From NCBI GenBank assembly GCA_047967505.1, contig CM106540.1: a stretch of 64,000 bases of DNA. One strand, given 5' to 3'. How positions within the stretch are numbered: position 1 is the stretch's first letter; each line of letters starts with the position of its first letter. This document shows, piece after piece, positions 44,201 through 54,034 of this stretch. This DNA is from Dipteris shenzhenensis. Its lineage: Eukaryota; Polypodiophyta; Polypodiopsida; Gleicheniales. A model generated the notes under the pieces. The model worked only from the letters and a program-made list of their open reading frames with translations, did not search any database and had not been told where the DNA came from. The position numbers were made by a program, and so were the translations under genes.

Positions 44201-45015
44201 GACTTTTGTTTCTGTCACAGAAAGAGTATATTGACAAAGTACTGCAGAGGTTTAAAATGGAGGGGGGGAAGTCCATTAGTACCCCGTTGCCTCCACATTT
44301 AAAACTCAGCAGTAAGGACAGCCCCAGATCAGATGATGATAAGGCTGAAATGGCCAAGGTTCCGTATGCATCTGCAGTTGGATCTTTGATCTATGCCATG
44401 GTTGCCACTCGTCCGGATATTGCTTTTGCGGTGGGAGTCATCAGTAGGTATATGGCAAATCCAGGCAAGCGGCATTGGGAAGCAATGAAAGGTGTCTTGA
44501 GGTATCTCAAAGGTACCAAAGACTTGTGCATATGCTATGGTAGGCAGGATGCATTGGTGCATGGTTTTACAGATTCAGACTATGCAGGGAATGCAGATAA
44601 CCGGAAGTCTACTACCGGTTATATTTTCACATTTGCAGGAGGTGCTATATCATGGGTGTCTCGGTTGCAGAAATGCGTTGCACTGTCAACCACAGAAGCT
44701 GAATATGTTGCAGCCACTGAGGCTTGCAAGGAAGCAATATGGCTTACTCGGCTGGTGGGAGATTTGGGCATTACAGGAGATATGCCAGTTTTGCATTGTG
44801 ATAGTCAGAGTGCTATCATGTTGGCAAAGAATCCGGTCTTTCATCAGAAGACCAAGCACATAGAAGTGAAATATCATTTCATCAGGGAGGTACTGGAAGA
44901 CAAGCGACTTGAGCTTGTGAAAGTGCACACTGATGATAATCCTGCAGATTTGCTCACTAAGAGCTTGCTTACAGAGCGGTTTCCACATTGCCGCCACATC
45001 ATGGGATTAGGATGA
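41272..45015 (+). CDS. Copia-2 gag-pol: gag C-terminus, protease, integrase, RT, RNase H
   Basis: 1,247 codons. Residues 4-60 finish gag (HLSEFNAIFTQL). Zinc knuckle CFYCGKKGHVKSKC at 113-126. Aspartic protease WLLDSGAS at 196-203. Integrase zinc finger His327, His332, Cys358, Cys361. Integrase core Asp388 (HTDLC), Asp450 (RSDNGGEY) and Glu486 (GASERMNR), with the D35E spacing. RT from about 740, with Asp843 (MDVKTAFLHGDL) and YVDD at 929-932. RNase H with Asp1101 (FTDSDYAG), Glu1142/1144 (STTEAEY) and Asp1177 (CDSQSA); end at GLG-stop. The integrase-before-RT order defines Ty1/Copia. No stops. The frame is +1 relative to the upstream gag, so the polyprotein is made only by frameshifting or by internal initiation. 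The ATG at 41,272 is inside gag and is probably not the natural start. Confidence 0.93.
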   Translation: MTSHLSEFNAIFTQLIAQGLNLDEEFKATFLLCTLPESWDTFKTTLSNSNATLIYADVESSLLMEEMSRKNNAGSKSSNALQVQDRGRTQQKGRSASKSKSRSQSRGKKDIECFYCGKKGHVKSKCFKFIRDQKAKKAETKDAGNASKGKGKAKADDLDAVNVAAEDSDSDIHDVLCSSAVIAHALVIDGHDMHTWLLDSGASFHVTPHREWFTSYTGTHGVVHLGNNYACQIAGIGSIQIIFPDGQSFMLDGVRHVPQIKKNLISTSLLDDSGYHTTFGDSKWVITDGQTVVAEGFKSDTLYPLYVSSVGNHVVAITELPKVSLWHSRLGHMSVKGMQELSRLGYLPPLSFSDLPTCDHCIFGKHSVTPHKRRSPQNRAPLDLVHTDLCEMPQLSLGGAKYFITFIDDATRKVWVYFLKHKGDALDAFKRFVAQVENRTGRRLKCLRSDNGGEYVSHAFVQFCQAKGIKQELTAPHNASQNGASERMNRTIQEKVRCMLSYAALPHGFWAEAVQTAVHIINRSPNKALELKVPEEVWSGKPPSYKHLRVFGCECFAHVRKDLRTKLDPKSIRCIFMGYGDEGEMGYRLWDPVKRKIIRSNDVIFKEDSVHKEPVQPVEYRRVIYDDVGQQRMPIYMQQQPAADHPVQEGIQAENQLDNFANDAPLDVPTDGAVEQPDMVVQPPVMHEEQAGQQPNPEHFVRRSTRAQRPPARFVPGANNVADFIMLTDCGEPSSFKEAMGRTEKKKWEKAMQSEMDSLLQNDTWDLVQLPAGRKVLPCQWVYKVKVDSNALPRYKARLVAKGFKQEKGIDFDEIFSPVVKMTTLRAVLALVAHDDMDLCQMDVKTAFLHGDLHDEIYMSQPEGYAVKGKEQLVCKLKRSLYGLKQAPREWYKKFDAFMQSQGYHRCETDHCLYTKRAKDGSLMLLILYVDDMLIARKSQHEISVLKKQLHKSFDMKDLGDANHILGMRITRDRSKGLLFLSQKEYIDKVLQRFKMEGGKSISTPLPPHLKLSSKDSPRSDDDKAEMAKVPYASAVGSLIYAMVATRPDIAFAVGVISRYMANPGKRHWEAMKGVLRYLKGTKDLCICYGRQDALVHGFTDSDYAGNADNRKSTTGYIFTFAGGAISWVSRLQKCVALSTTEAEYVAATEACKEAIWLTRLVGDLGITGDMPVLHCDSQSAIMLAKNPVFHQKTKHIEVKYHFIREVLEDKRLELVKVHTDDNPADLLTKSLLTERFPHCRHIMGLG

Positions 45016-45103
45016 GACCATTCTTACTTTATGGTCTTGTATACAGTAACTGTATATTGCTGTAATTTTTATTCTTTTCTCCCCTTTAGGCACATTGGCC
45101 TTT

Positions 45104-45114
45104 AGGTGGGAGGT
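45104..45114 (+). promoter_or_regulatory. Copia-2 polypurine tract
   Basis: AGGTGGGAGGT immediately before the 3' LTR, the expected plus-strand primer. Confidence 0.8.
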
Positions 45115-45316
45115 TGTTGGGGGTAAAGGCACATTGCCAACCCTTAATTAAAGAATTAAAGATAGGACACCTATGACTGTCTTAAGACAGTCATAGGGTA
45201 AACCTAATCCTAATAAAACATAAGTGAGTTTGTGGTGTGGCTCACTATCACTTCACACCCGCACTAGAGTGTCACTCTCTTACTCTCTCTCCCTTCCTCT
45301 ACTCTTCCCCCTCTCA
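45115..45316 (+). repeat. Copia-2 3' LTR, 202 bp
   Basis: I compared it by eye with 39,056-39,257 and found no difference. Followed by the GAGTT duplication. Confidence 0.95.
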
Positions 45317-45321
45317 GAGTT

Positions 45322-45841
45322 TTTCATGCAGGTGCTCAATAGTCACGAGATGATGCAGTTTGCATAAACTACAAGAAACTTCAGATGGCGACACAAAATC
45401 AGAGTTTATTAACTCAGGAAAAACCACAGATCTATAGCCTCACCCATACTCGATTTTTTGGCGTTTACAACTTGCAAAACTAGAGAACCTCTATGGACCC
45501 TAAGGACTCTACTAGCAGCTGCTACAGCTCACGAAGAGCTAGACACGACATACATGCACAAGGCCTTTCAACAAAAGGACCACCTTCTATTGCAGTAAAC
45601 ACAGTTATAGGAACCGCCACCGATTCCTCAAGTCTCCTCGTCGTGAAGCTTCGCATCTCTCGCCAAGTGTCTCCTCATGCAACAAGTAGCCAATCACCTC
45701 CTTCTAATGCATGGACCAATCCCTGCCGTTGATCCACGTAGTGTCATCTTCCCATGCACTCAAGTCCACCACTACGATCCAATAGAAAGCCTCCATATCA
45801 CCTTAGGGAAAAACCACGTCTCCATGAGGCTCTCTCCAACA
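45322..45841 (-). repeat. TR-GAG 5' LTR, major part (remainder at 39,032-39,055)
   Basis: Continues the LTR after the Copia-2 insertion and the GAGTT duplication. The LTR start on the far left reads TCTTAGAATA instead of TGTTAGGATA, a point change at the terminal dinucleotide. Confidence 0.88.
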
Positions 45842-45846
45842 GAGAA

Positions 45847-47250
45847 AGCAATGTTTCATTGGTTCGAAGGGGTTAGGATTTTAATGTGAGAGGCAAACCA
45901 ATGTTCCATTGGTTTGCAAGGTGGTGGCCAAGTGGCAGCCCCTCATGCACTACCTACCACCTCTCCTTTCCTATCTCCTCTCCTCAACGTCACGGGATGC
46001 TTTTCTTATGTTTTTTGAAGATGCTTGGCACGTTTTCCAAAGCTCCCCGCTCGCATTTCTTGGATCTCCACGCATCTTGAGGCAGTCTGTACGGCTGTAC
46101 GGACTGCAAGCATTATATTCAAGGCCCCCGTACGGACTGTATGGACTATTAGTGCTGCTGTACGGATCTGCTCCCTGTTGTACGGCCATTGAAGGCTGTT
46201 GTACGGTTATGTTCCACGCTGTACAAGGTCCTAAAGGCTGTTGTATGGGCCTGGTTTGCTGCTTGCTCACCTCCTGAGACAGCTGCATGTACCTTGAGGC
46301 TGCTGCCCGCATCTAGAGGAGTTTGTTATCACTGAATTGCTGCTGCATGCTTTCTGAAGCACTCATTCCGAAGCAGGGCTGTCATTTGAAGCTGCACGGG
46401 TCAATTCCAAGCAGGTGGACTCTGCCGTGGAAGTTTAGCCCTTCTTCGCTCACCCAAGCCTCTGCACCCGTGAGCCTTGCTCTTCTGACATTTCTCAGCT
46501 CCCAGCTTTCCTTTCTCTCTTCCTTCCCCTCTCCTAGCTGCCAGCTCCTCCTACTAGCCTCCACACTGGATCTGTTGCTTCTGGAGGTGTTTCGGAGCTG
46601 GATTGAAGTCAATTGAAGCTGGTTTGAGTTCTCTTGTCGCTATCCCTTTCCTCTTGATTGCATTTGGTGAATTTGGAAGCTTGTTATTGCTCCATTTGCT
46701 GTTGGAAGCCCCTCTTGGCCATTCAGGCAGTGATTGGGCACCCAGTCACATCACAGAGGTTGATATCAAAGGGGCAGTGTGTGGATTATCTTCCTATATT
46801 GTGGTCACTTGTTTAGTCTGAGATCTGTTTGAAGCTTGATCACCCTGAGAGGCTGGTCAGTGGTTTGTGGAATTGCCAATCCTGGTTGAGCAAGTTCGAT
46901 GTTTTGTGGAATGCTTGGACACCTTTATAGTTGGTCATGGACAATGGTGAATGCCTTAGCCTTGCCTTGGCACTTGGGTACTAGTGTGTGCACTAGGATG
47001 GAATGCACGTTATAGCCAAGGTTTGGCTTGGACAGTGGAATTGCCCGTGGGACAGAGCACAAGGGTGAGCCCTTGTTGTATGTACCAATTTCATTCCTGA
47101 AGAAATAAATAAATACCGGAAGGGGCGCCGAGTGTTTGGGGCCAGTGTGGTGTCTTGTACTTGGTTTCATTGAGTAGGGGCACTCTAGCCTCCATCCAGT
47201 TATTTCTCAAATTGTTTCTAAGTGGCATTGTTTAAAGTTAAGTGGTTGGA
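45847..47250 (+). other. Right part of the LTR-like block
   Basis: Non-coding. It includes an inverted-looking pair CAATGTTTCATTGGTT / CAATGTTCCATTGGTT (45,848 and 45,899). GTACGG motifs lie at 46,087-46,260, pyrimidine-rich DNA at 46,430-46,560 and a poly(A)-like AATAAATAAATA near 47,104. I see no protein. Confidence 0.45.
46087..46260 (+). repeat. GTACGG motif cluster in the LTR-like block
   Basis: CTGTACGGCTGTACGGACTG, CCCGTACGGACTG, CTGTACGGATC, TTGTACGGCC, TTGTACGGTT and CTGTACAAGG follow within 170 bp. Same motif type as in the Copia leaders. Confidence 0.75.
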
Positions 47251-47900
47251 AATGATGCACTATGGCTGTGAATAATGAATATGCAAATGATAGTTATGGT
47301 CTATTGCCCTTTAGGAAACTGAAGGCCGGTTACAAAGTCCAGAGAGAGCCTGCCCACAGTAACAAGATACACATGGGAATCAGCTTCTAGGAAGACACTG
47401 GAGTCCGAGGTTCGGGGGGTGTAGCTATCCTCTTCAAATCACATATGCTACATGTGGGTCTGGCTGCAGCCACAAGATGCAAGAGAAATTTTCATTGCAA
47501 TATGCTACTTTCCTCCTCCGGATACATCATCATATGCCTGTGAGGTCACCATAGAGGGGTGTAGCCCATATGAGACGATACATGATGACTCACAAAGTTC
47601 TCTAGGCAGGGGGAGATCCTCCTGCTAGGTGATTTCAATGCACGAGCAGGGAGCAGACAAGTAAACCTACTTGACTTCAGAGACGACCCTCTTCGAGTGC
47701 TGGAGATTAACCCAGCAGAGCTTGGCATAGTGAGACATTCAAAGGATGCACGGGTCACGGGATATGGCCGACAATTGCTGGAAATGGGAGCAGTGCATGA
47801 CTAGATCATATATAACGGCCTTCTCAGATGGCTGTCATTTGGAGGACTCGCTTCTCACATGGAGGGCCGACGAGCACAACGGATTATTTGATGGGCTCCC
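47250..47900 (+). pseudogene. LINE E endonuclease, main part
   Basis: Reads LLPFRKLKAGYKVQREPAH, then GVRGSGGVAILFKSH. After a frame change it reads EIFIAICYFPPPDTSSYA and EILLLGDFNARAGSRQVNLL (near 47,630; Asp and Asn present). It continues LGIVRHSKDARVTGYGRQLL and ends at EMGAVHD, where the TAG at 47,802 replaces the usual continuation. The SVVDY and SDH boxes are not readable. Non-functional. Confidence 0.7.
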
Positions 47901-48499
47901 TAGCCTTTGTGACACATGCACATGACTTGGCAAGGACCATTCATATTTGGCATTTAGCATATCGATCACCATGCCGGTAGCAAGATGGGACCAGTTGGCT
48001 CCCACCCATATTCAGATATGGTTTGACATACTTTGGATGTAATGTATATGAGCCACTTGTCATGTGACTACCGACCCACCTGGGAGATGACACAGACCTT
48101 TCACATGCTTCAGACACTTTGGTCTCGGTGTTCCACGATGCCGCCACCAAGTCCTTTCCCACGACTCGCTCTACAACCCACATCTAGGAAGACGCCCCAG
48201 AATCCATGGTTTGATGATGAGTGCCAAGAGATGAGACCTCACCTCATATGAGAACAAACTTTGGCACATCTGATGAGGCCAGGGGCACACCGGATCTACC
48301 CGACACTTGACATGACATAACAGGCAGGCTTTCGAGGTGATTTGATCTTTTCAAGGAGGTGATTTCACCTTTGATTGGGGTCTCCTGTTTGACGGTAAGT
48401 CACCTATTCCCATCACAGATCCTGATGTGTGGCACACTACGACATCCCTCTATGACCACCTAATATGTCTACCCTTCCCCATACCCACCACATGCAGGT

Positions 48500-49110
48500 C
48501 GTTCACAACATAGAATGTGCGAGCTGCTTTACACCGGCTCCACAACCAGAGAGCCCTGGACCATGAGGGGCAACGCACTGAGTGTTTCAATGGACCGGAG
48601 ATCTTGGCCCCCCTTCTAGCACAGATGTTCAATAACGTTGTGTGCCAAGGTTTCCCTCCTACTTGGAGTACCACCACCATCGTGGTGACACACAAAGCAA
48701 GAGACCATATGGATAATGGGAACTACCACACTCTCTGATTGGTCATACATATATATGGGTCAGTACTAGAGAGAGATAAGCTCCTACATAGAAGCACATG
48801 GGTAGAGGGCACTGGAGTGGGCTAGGTTTCGGAGACAACATCTCACCCTTGATCACATCTTCACCTTGCGGACAGTCGTCGAGGATGAGGGGTCAAGATT
48901 CCAAAGAGTCTATGCATGTTTTGTAGACTTTCGAAACACCTTCCATATAGTCCCACGATTTCACACGATCAAGCGACTTCAAGAATTGCACATCCCAGGA
49001 GACATGATATGGGGAGTGTTGAGATTATATGAGTCAACCAGAGGGAGAGTACATGCTCCTAGAGGCATGTCGGATGGATCAAGAGCACGATAGGGGTGAA
49101 GCAGGGATAA
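48500..49110 (+). pseudogene. LINE E RT N-terminus, truncated
   Basis: Reads VRAALHRLHNQRALDHEGQR, then LLAQMFNNVVCQGFPPTW. After a gap it reads VVEDEGSRFQRVYACFVDFR (motif A, with NTF for KAF) and MIWGVLRLYESTRGRV. It breaks at STIGVKQG near 49,105, just before motif B and the YADD box, which are missing. What follows matches the C-terminal tail of LINE D, so the RT palm was deleted. Confidence 0.7.
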
Positions 49111-49830
49111 TATGAGATCCGAGGACTATATCATTGCTTGTTTTAGGAGGTACACGTGTTTGTGCCTCTCCCCTGATTGATTCACTTCCAGGACTAGGTT
49201 TGCAATCTCTAGATCAAGCCCAACAACATATTACAGATTTTTACACATTTGAGTCTGCCTCTGGACATACCGGAGTTGAGGAGGAGCAGATAGATGATAT
49301 GAGGGTTGAGTGGGTCAATGGGATGAGATGACGACGAGGAGAGACCAACCACTCCCTCTCTGACACATCATCCTCCTTTAAGGTTTTGGGATCAGCAGAG
49401 ATCTAGGGCCACACGCAATGCAAAGACGGACCAGGGCAAGGTCCATCCCATCAAAGCTATATTCGGAGGGGATTGCTAATCGGGTGGGACTATCGACATG
49501 GCCCGTCGGATACTGAGATCACAGAGACCATGGCCCCCACCGCCGAAAGAGACAACCTAGCAGATACAGATGCGAGACATTTTCGTAGCTCATACGAGAG
49601 CCACCTTGGCACCGGGCTATGTATTTTGACTCTGAGTTTGAGTACTAGTTTTGTTTCCTGTATTTTGAGTTTAATTTAGCTTAGTACTCAGCAAAGGGCC
49701 TTAGCGAGCGCTCTGCTTCAGCCCATAGTGGGTTGTTCGGTTATCTTTGTGCTTGTACTTTGTCTCATAGGCCCACGAGGCCTCCTGAAGACAGTAATAC
49801 ATCTCTCTCTCTCTCTCTCTCTCTCTCTCC
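49110..49830 (+). other. LINE E C-terminal remnant and 3' UTR with (TC)n tail
   Basis: Aligns with 32,740-33,380. The UTR contains AGTACTCAGCAAAGGGCC, TACTTTGTCTCATAGGCCC and CACGAGGCCTCCTGAAGAC. It ends in a 28-bp (TC)n tract at 49,802-49,829. Confidence 0.65.
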
Positions 49831-50140
49831 CCCCTAAGTCTTAAGGAAAGCACATACATGCTCAATTAAGCTTAGGAAGAGCTCGAGCTAGAGGGAAACA
49901 AAAGGCTGAAGTAGCATTTCCGGCAAGTGAATCAATTAGGTCTCCCTTAGTTCTTTGACCTCTGAGGGAGCACATCCATGCTCAATTAGCTCCAAAAAGG
50001 TTGAGCTAGAGGGAAAAGGTTGTAATAGCACTTTAGGTGGATGATGCACTAAGCCATTCTCTTAGTTCTTTGACGACATTGTGCACTTTAGGTGGATGAT
50101 GCACTAAGCCATTCTCTTAGTTCTTTGACGACATTGTGTA
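49831..50140. repeat. Nested tandem repeats after LINE E
   Basis: Two diverged copies of a roughly 115-bp unit (AGCACATMCATGCTCAATTA ... TTAGTTCTTTGACCTC; about 49,850 and 49,968) are followed by an exact tandem duplication of 55 bp (50,028-50,082 and 50,083-50,137). Confidence 0.85.
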
Positions 50141-51242
50141 CTTTTTTGTCTCATAGCCATTCTCTCCTCTCTTGGTCTAATCCATGTCTCTACTTCTTCA
50201 TAAAAACTGTGGAATTTAAATTAAAAACAAGGAGTTGTAGTGCTTTTTTGTTCGCTTGAATATGTGCTATGCCTCCAACACAAAGAGATATTGCCCATTG
50301 GGTCCAACTCAAGTGCCTACTAGTTAATTTTAAATTCTTGCAAGAGTTTGGCATGCAGCATGATTGGGAAGTTACTTTTTTGTTTGGCTTAGCTGAGTGA
50401 GCTAGCATTGAATAGTGACGAGAGACAATAGGACTTAATCAATCGCCCTTTGTCAAATGGTATGATTTGAGGGGCATCGTACAAGCATGATGCTTTTATG
50501 TTTATTACCATAAGAAGGGCCACCTTCCTGGCTGGGTAATCACAGAAATTGCAAAAACATTTTTTCAAGCATCAAGTGTGCATGGTCCCATAGCCATGCA
50601 TCCTAGGTGGTGTGATTTTGAGCTTCCTGTACTCTTACAACCATTGTTTGGGGTGATAATCTCCCTGCCATAAGACTCTTATCATTTGCGCGAGAAACTC
50701 GTGTAAAATTAGATCAGATTACTCCATGCTACAGTTGGCATCAAAGGGTTATTTGGGCATGTAATTGCCCTTTTTCACAGAGTCTTGCAATCAAAGGAAG
50801 CAACTGAGCCTTCTGTCCCTTTTTTGTGCTTCGCTTTAGCAGTCAAATTGAGTGTAAGGTACACACATCATTTGATGTTATCATGTTCTTAACTTTCAGC
50901 CAAAAAAATAACATTTGCATTTCCTACAATTTGAGTACTCAACCAGTAAGAGGTTCCTCTTTGCAGATGGTTGGCATCCACCCTAAATGTGATCAAAAGT
51001 CTCGGACCTACTGTCATCTCTATATAGACATCTATCATCTACTTAGCCTCTTTATAGTTTGTTTCAGCATCAAGTGCAATCATTCCTGAAAATGTACCTC
51101 CATGTACTGTGCTCTCTGAGCATAGTAGCCAAGGGTTATCTAATTCAACTGGTGCTGGCCATCTCTCCAAGAATTGTGCTCAGAAGAATATCCAAATTTG
51201 TCCCAACGAGAAACGAAAGTGTGAGATATAACCCATACAGAC
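50141..51242. other. Right end of the 23.4-kb intron, nothing recognised
   Basis: AT-rich intronic DNA up to the donor of IleRS exon e. No transposon or RNA gene seen. Confidence 0.5.
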
Positions 51243-51670
<428 letters not shown>

Positions 51671-51759
51671 TTAGGACAAAGTCAATGCGCTGAAGGAAAC
51701 TGAGCTACAGAGGCAATCTAACCCTAACATACATCATTGCACATGCTTCGCTAAGTTAC

Positions 51760-51888
51760 CTCGGGTAGCAATGCTTGTGAGCAATGAGCTTTGAAACCAG
51801 CCTCGATGTTGATCACTACCTTCTAAATATAGATCTGCTGGCCACCTTAAATCTTTTCTCTTATCAACAACAGCAGCCCAAGATGAAC
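51760..51888 (-). CDS. OVA2: IleRS exon c
   Basis: Acceptor AACTGCAG, donor GTAACT. It reads [20 protein letters not shown], then [16 protein letters not shown]. The GSDQHRGWF motif belongs to the class I synthetase catalytic fold. A 6,028-bp intron with LINE and Copia fragments separates it from exon b. Confidence 0.93.
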
Positions 51889-54030
51889 CTGCAGTTTACA
51901 AAGGGTGTGAGCCCTCGTAACTTACCATTTTCAAAACAAGTTTTAAACCTTTACCTGTCCTTCCCCTTGACTATTAGCAAGCCCAATAGTCAGGGATCAA
52001 GGTCTTTTCCCCTCTACATTTACAAGTGAGAGTTAGAGGAATAACTTTCAATTCATGCAGGAAGAAGTACACACTTACAGAAATTATGAGTTATTCTATT
52101 TTAATCGTATGGAGTGTTCAAAATCTTGATAGAAATGTCATAATATGTGAGTCATGAACATATAGTAACTAGTAATCCATCAAAAAATTTAGACGTATTA
52201 AATAAAGATTTAAAAAAAAAACTTCTAATGGATGCTTTGGACAATACAAGTTAGCTATCCATCAGGCACTAATGAAAAAAAGAGAAATGGCTGTCTTGGA
52301 TCCAGCTTCACCGCGAAAATGGCTATGGTAATCTAAGAATAAGTGCCATCAACAACGATTATACAACCATAGTTTCCTCTGTGAAGTTTGTGAGACACAC
52401 TTTGAAATACAAAGGAAGTGTGGGTTTTGTAGAAAACACTAAAGCCTAGACCAAGATTAAATCCTAGACATTAGAGAAAGGCTGAGAACGGTAAAATGAA
52501 TTGCACATACGTTGAAATACAAAGGAAGTGTGGGTGTTGTAGAACACGCTAAACCCTAGGCTAAGATTTAAACCCTAGAGCAACAGAATTTGTAACCTTG
52601 TAGTGCCCAAGTACATATAAGACAAGATGCACAATGAGATCTTCTACACGTCAAACGATGCTTTTTAAAAAGAAGCTCCAACAAGCCCTCCTTGATCGAG
52701 AGCTAGAAGCACCAATATATGTGAAATGATCACCTCGAATGTGCTAAACAAGCACCGGGACCAGTCAGAAATGCACCAAAGTACAAGATGTACGGGTGAA
52801 TGAGAACATAAGGTTTTTTGTGCTACTCAAAAGCACCAAGAATGAGCTTGCATAACTCCGAGAATAACCTTACATAGCTCCAAGAATAAGCACGACAAGA
52901 AAGAGTTTTTCATTATGCTTTCACTTTATAAGTATCCCATGAACAAGATGCAAGCCACTCTCGAACTATGCACAAAAACCAGAGACTGCAAACCTCAAAG
53001 AAACCAAAAAATAGAAAACCAATGAATGCAATTGCAAGAAAGAACCAAAGGCTGGTCACTTGAGCCACATGCCACATGTCGAGAGGAAGCATATTGACAG
53101 AATTCTTGAGAGACACACGGAATGTCTTCAATGGATTTTTGCAGCTCCAAGATTTTTGTCAAATTCTCTTGCTTTGAGTATATGCCGGGCAACATAATTG
53201 TCAATCATATCATGGTCAGCATACAATGTTGGTCGCGCATCTTGAGCAAATGCGGACAAAGACGGAATCAAGATGGATTTCCTTGCCACTTCAAAGAATA
53301 TTAACACAAGACGGACATGCACTGAGCAAGTTATATGGAGGCTGGACAAGAATGGCAATGTAAGCAAAATCGTGCATCACATAGATACACGTGAAGCCTG
53401 ATCTAAATAAAAATTGAATAGGTAGCCTTGAAGACATCGCTACAGAAAACAAGTCGTTGACTTGTACCCTTAGTAGATGACAGCAATAGTCGGGCAATGA
53501 ACATCAAACTCAATAAAGAGAAGTTTGCTTGTAGAAAATAGATGGAACTAGGCAGCGCTCATGTCAATAATGTCGCCTAGTTTTATGTAGAGTATATGGG
53601 GCGATACAGAGAGAAATTGACTATGTTTCTTGCTACAATTGTTTGTCAAGCAGGTGCAACCCTTATAGCAGCTCAAATGATCCAGATCTTGCTTGAAAGA
53701 TCCCAGCTCGAAGCATCACCTAGTAAAAGTGAATCTCGTGGCAAGATAGAAGTGTGGGCCAAGATTATGGCTGGCTCTAATACCGATTGAAGGAGACACA
53801 GATCTGATAGCAAGATGGATGGATGCATGGGATGCAAGATGCACAGCAAGAGGTGTGAGATTCAGACGAGATTGAGCATGTACACGAGGCTCCGGCTAGA
53901 GGTGAAAGCATGAATCTATTAACATCACCATGAGACTTACGTAGGCTTTAAATGCGTAGAGCACCTCATTGCTTAGATCATTGTGTATACGTCACCATCT
54001 ACATCAAACCTATCCCTATCCACACACACC
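51889..54030. other. Left part of the 6-kb intron with a tandem duplication
   Basis: A segment near 52,402-52,475 (TTGAAATACAAAGGAAGTGT ...) recurs near 52,512-52,585, a 110-bp period. A piece near 52,215-52,265 (ACTTCTAATGGATGCTTTGG) resembles the 3' end of LINE C near 28,028. Between 52.7 and 54.0 kb I see no gene. Confidence 0.45.
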
Positions 54031-54034
54031 CACA

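Larger units (their letters stand above)
39056..45316 (+). mobile_element. Copia-2, young near-complete Ty1/Copia element, TSD GAGTT
   Basis: LTRs of 202 bp at 39,056-39,257 and 45,115-45,316 appear identical base for base. GAGTT flanks both sides (39,051-39,055 and 45,317-45,321). A primer-binding site ACTGGTATCAGAGCC lies at 39,258-39,272 and a purine tract AGGTGGGAGGT at 45,104-45,114. A 1.66-kb leader precedes gag. Pol is a single open frame of 1,247 codons with every catalytic residue in place. The only defect seen is that gag and pol are in different frames. It is inserted in the 5' LTR of the TR-GAG element. The identical LTRs mean a recent insertion. Confidence 0.95.
37322..45841 (-). 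mobile_element. Gag-only LTR retrotransposon (TR-GAG type), TSD GAGAA, hosting Copia-2
   Basis: Direct repeats of about 540 bp flank a 1,175-bp interior. The left repeat is 37,322-37,856. The right repeat is 39,032-39,055 plus 45,322-45,841, split by Copia-2. GAGAA flanks both ends (37,317-37,321 and 45,842-45,846). On the minus strand a tRNA-Met primer-binding site GTGGTATCAGAGCGG lies next to the right LTR, and a purine tract AGGGGGGA lies next to the left one. The interior codes only for gag. By eye the two LTRs differ at about a dozen sites in their first 220 bp, so the insertion is old. It needs enzymes in trans. Confidence 0.88.
37131..47250 (+). mobile_element. LTR-like block inserted in LINE E (carries two further elements)
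   Basis: Left part 37,131-37,321 begins TGTCAATTTT; right part is 45,847 to about 47,250. Without the nested elements it is about 1.6 kb, close to the size of the solo LTR at 1,880. The right part contains GTACGG motifs (46,087-46,260), a pyrimidine-rich stretch and AATAAATAAATA near 47,104 followed by GGGGCGCCG, resembling an LTR R-U5. LINE E endonuclease reading is interrupted here. A matching TTGAG occurs at the left border and near 47,173, but I could not fix the right end or a clean target duplication. No coding region. Confidence 0.45.
33385..49830 (+). mobile_element. LINE E, a LINE A relative split by two large insertions
   Basis: The plus-strand pieces are in LINE order: ORF1 N-terminus to RRM-like motif (33,385-34,620), ORF1 middle to endonuclease start (36,660-37,134), endonuclease remainder, RT start and 3' tail (47,250-49,830). 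Removing the minus-strand LINE at about 34,630-36,665 and the LTR-like block at 37,131 to about 47,250 leaves a roughly 4.3-kb LINE. It begins immediately after the (CT)n tail of LINE D and ends in its own (CT)n at 49,802-49,829. Its RT core is deleted. The exact insertion borders are uncertain by tens of bases. Confidence 0.65.

Noticed and set aside
37131-47178. TTGAG at both borders of the LTR-like block as target duplication
   Set aside because: The left copy is separated from TG by an extra A, and using the right copy leaves about 90 surplus bases in the LINE E endonuclease. The border remains unproven.
52210-52280. Possible LINE C 3' end (ACTTCTAATGGATGCTTTGG...)
   Set aside because: Similarity to 28,020-28,065 is short and gapped; kept only as a remark in the intron entry.
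53775-53796. GGCTCTAATACCGATTGA, a possible minus-strand Met-type primer-binding site
   Set aside because: No LTR repeat or gag could be recognised next to it, so it does not support an element on its own.
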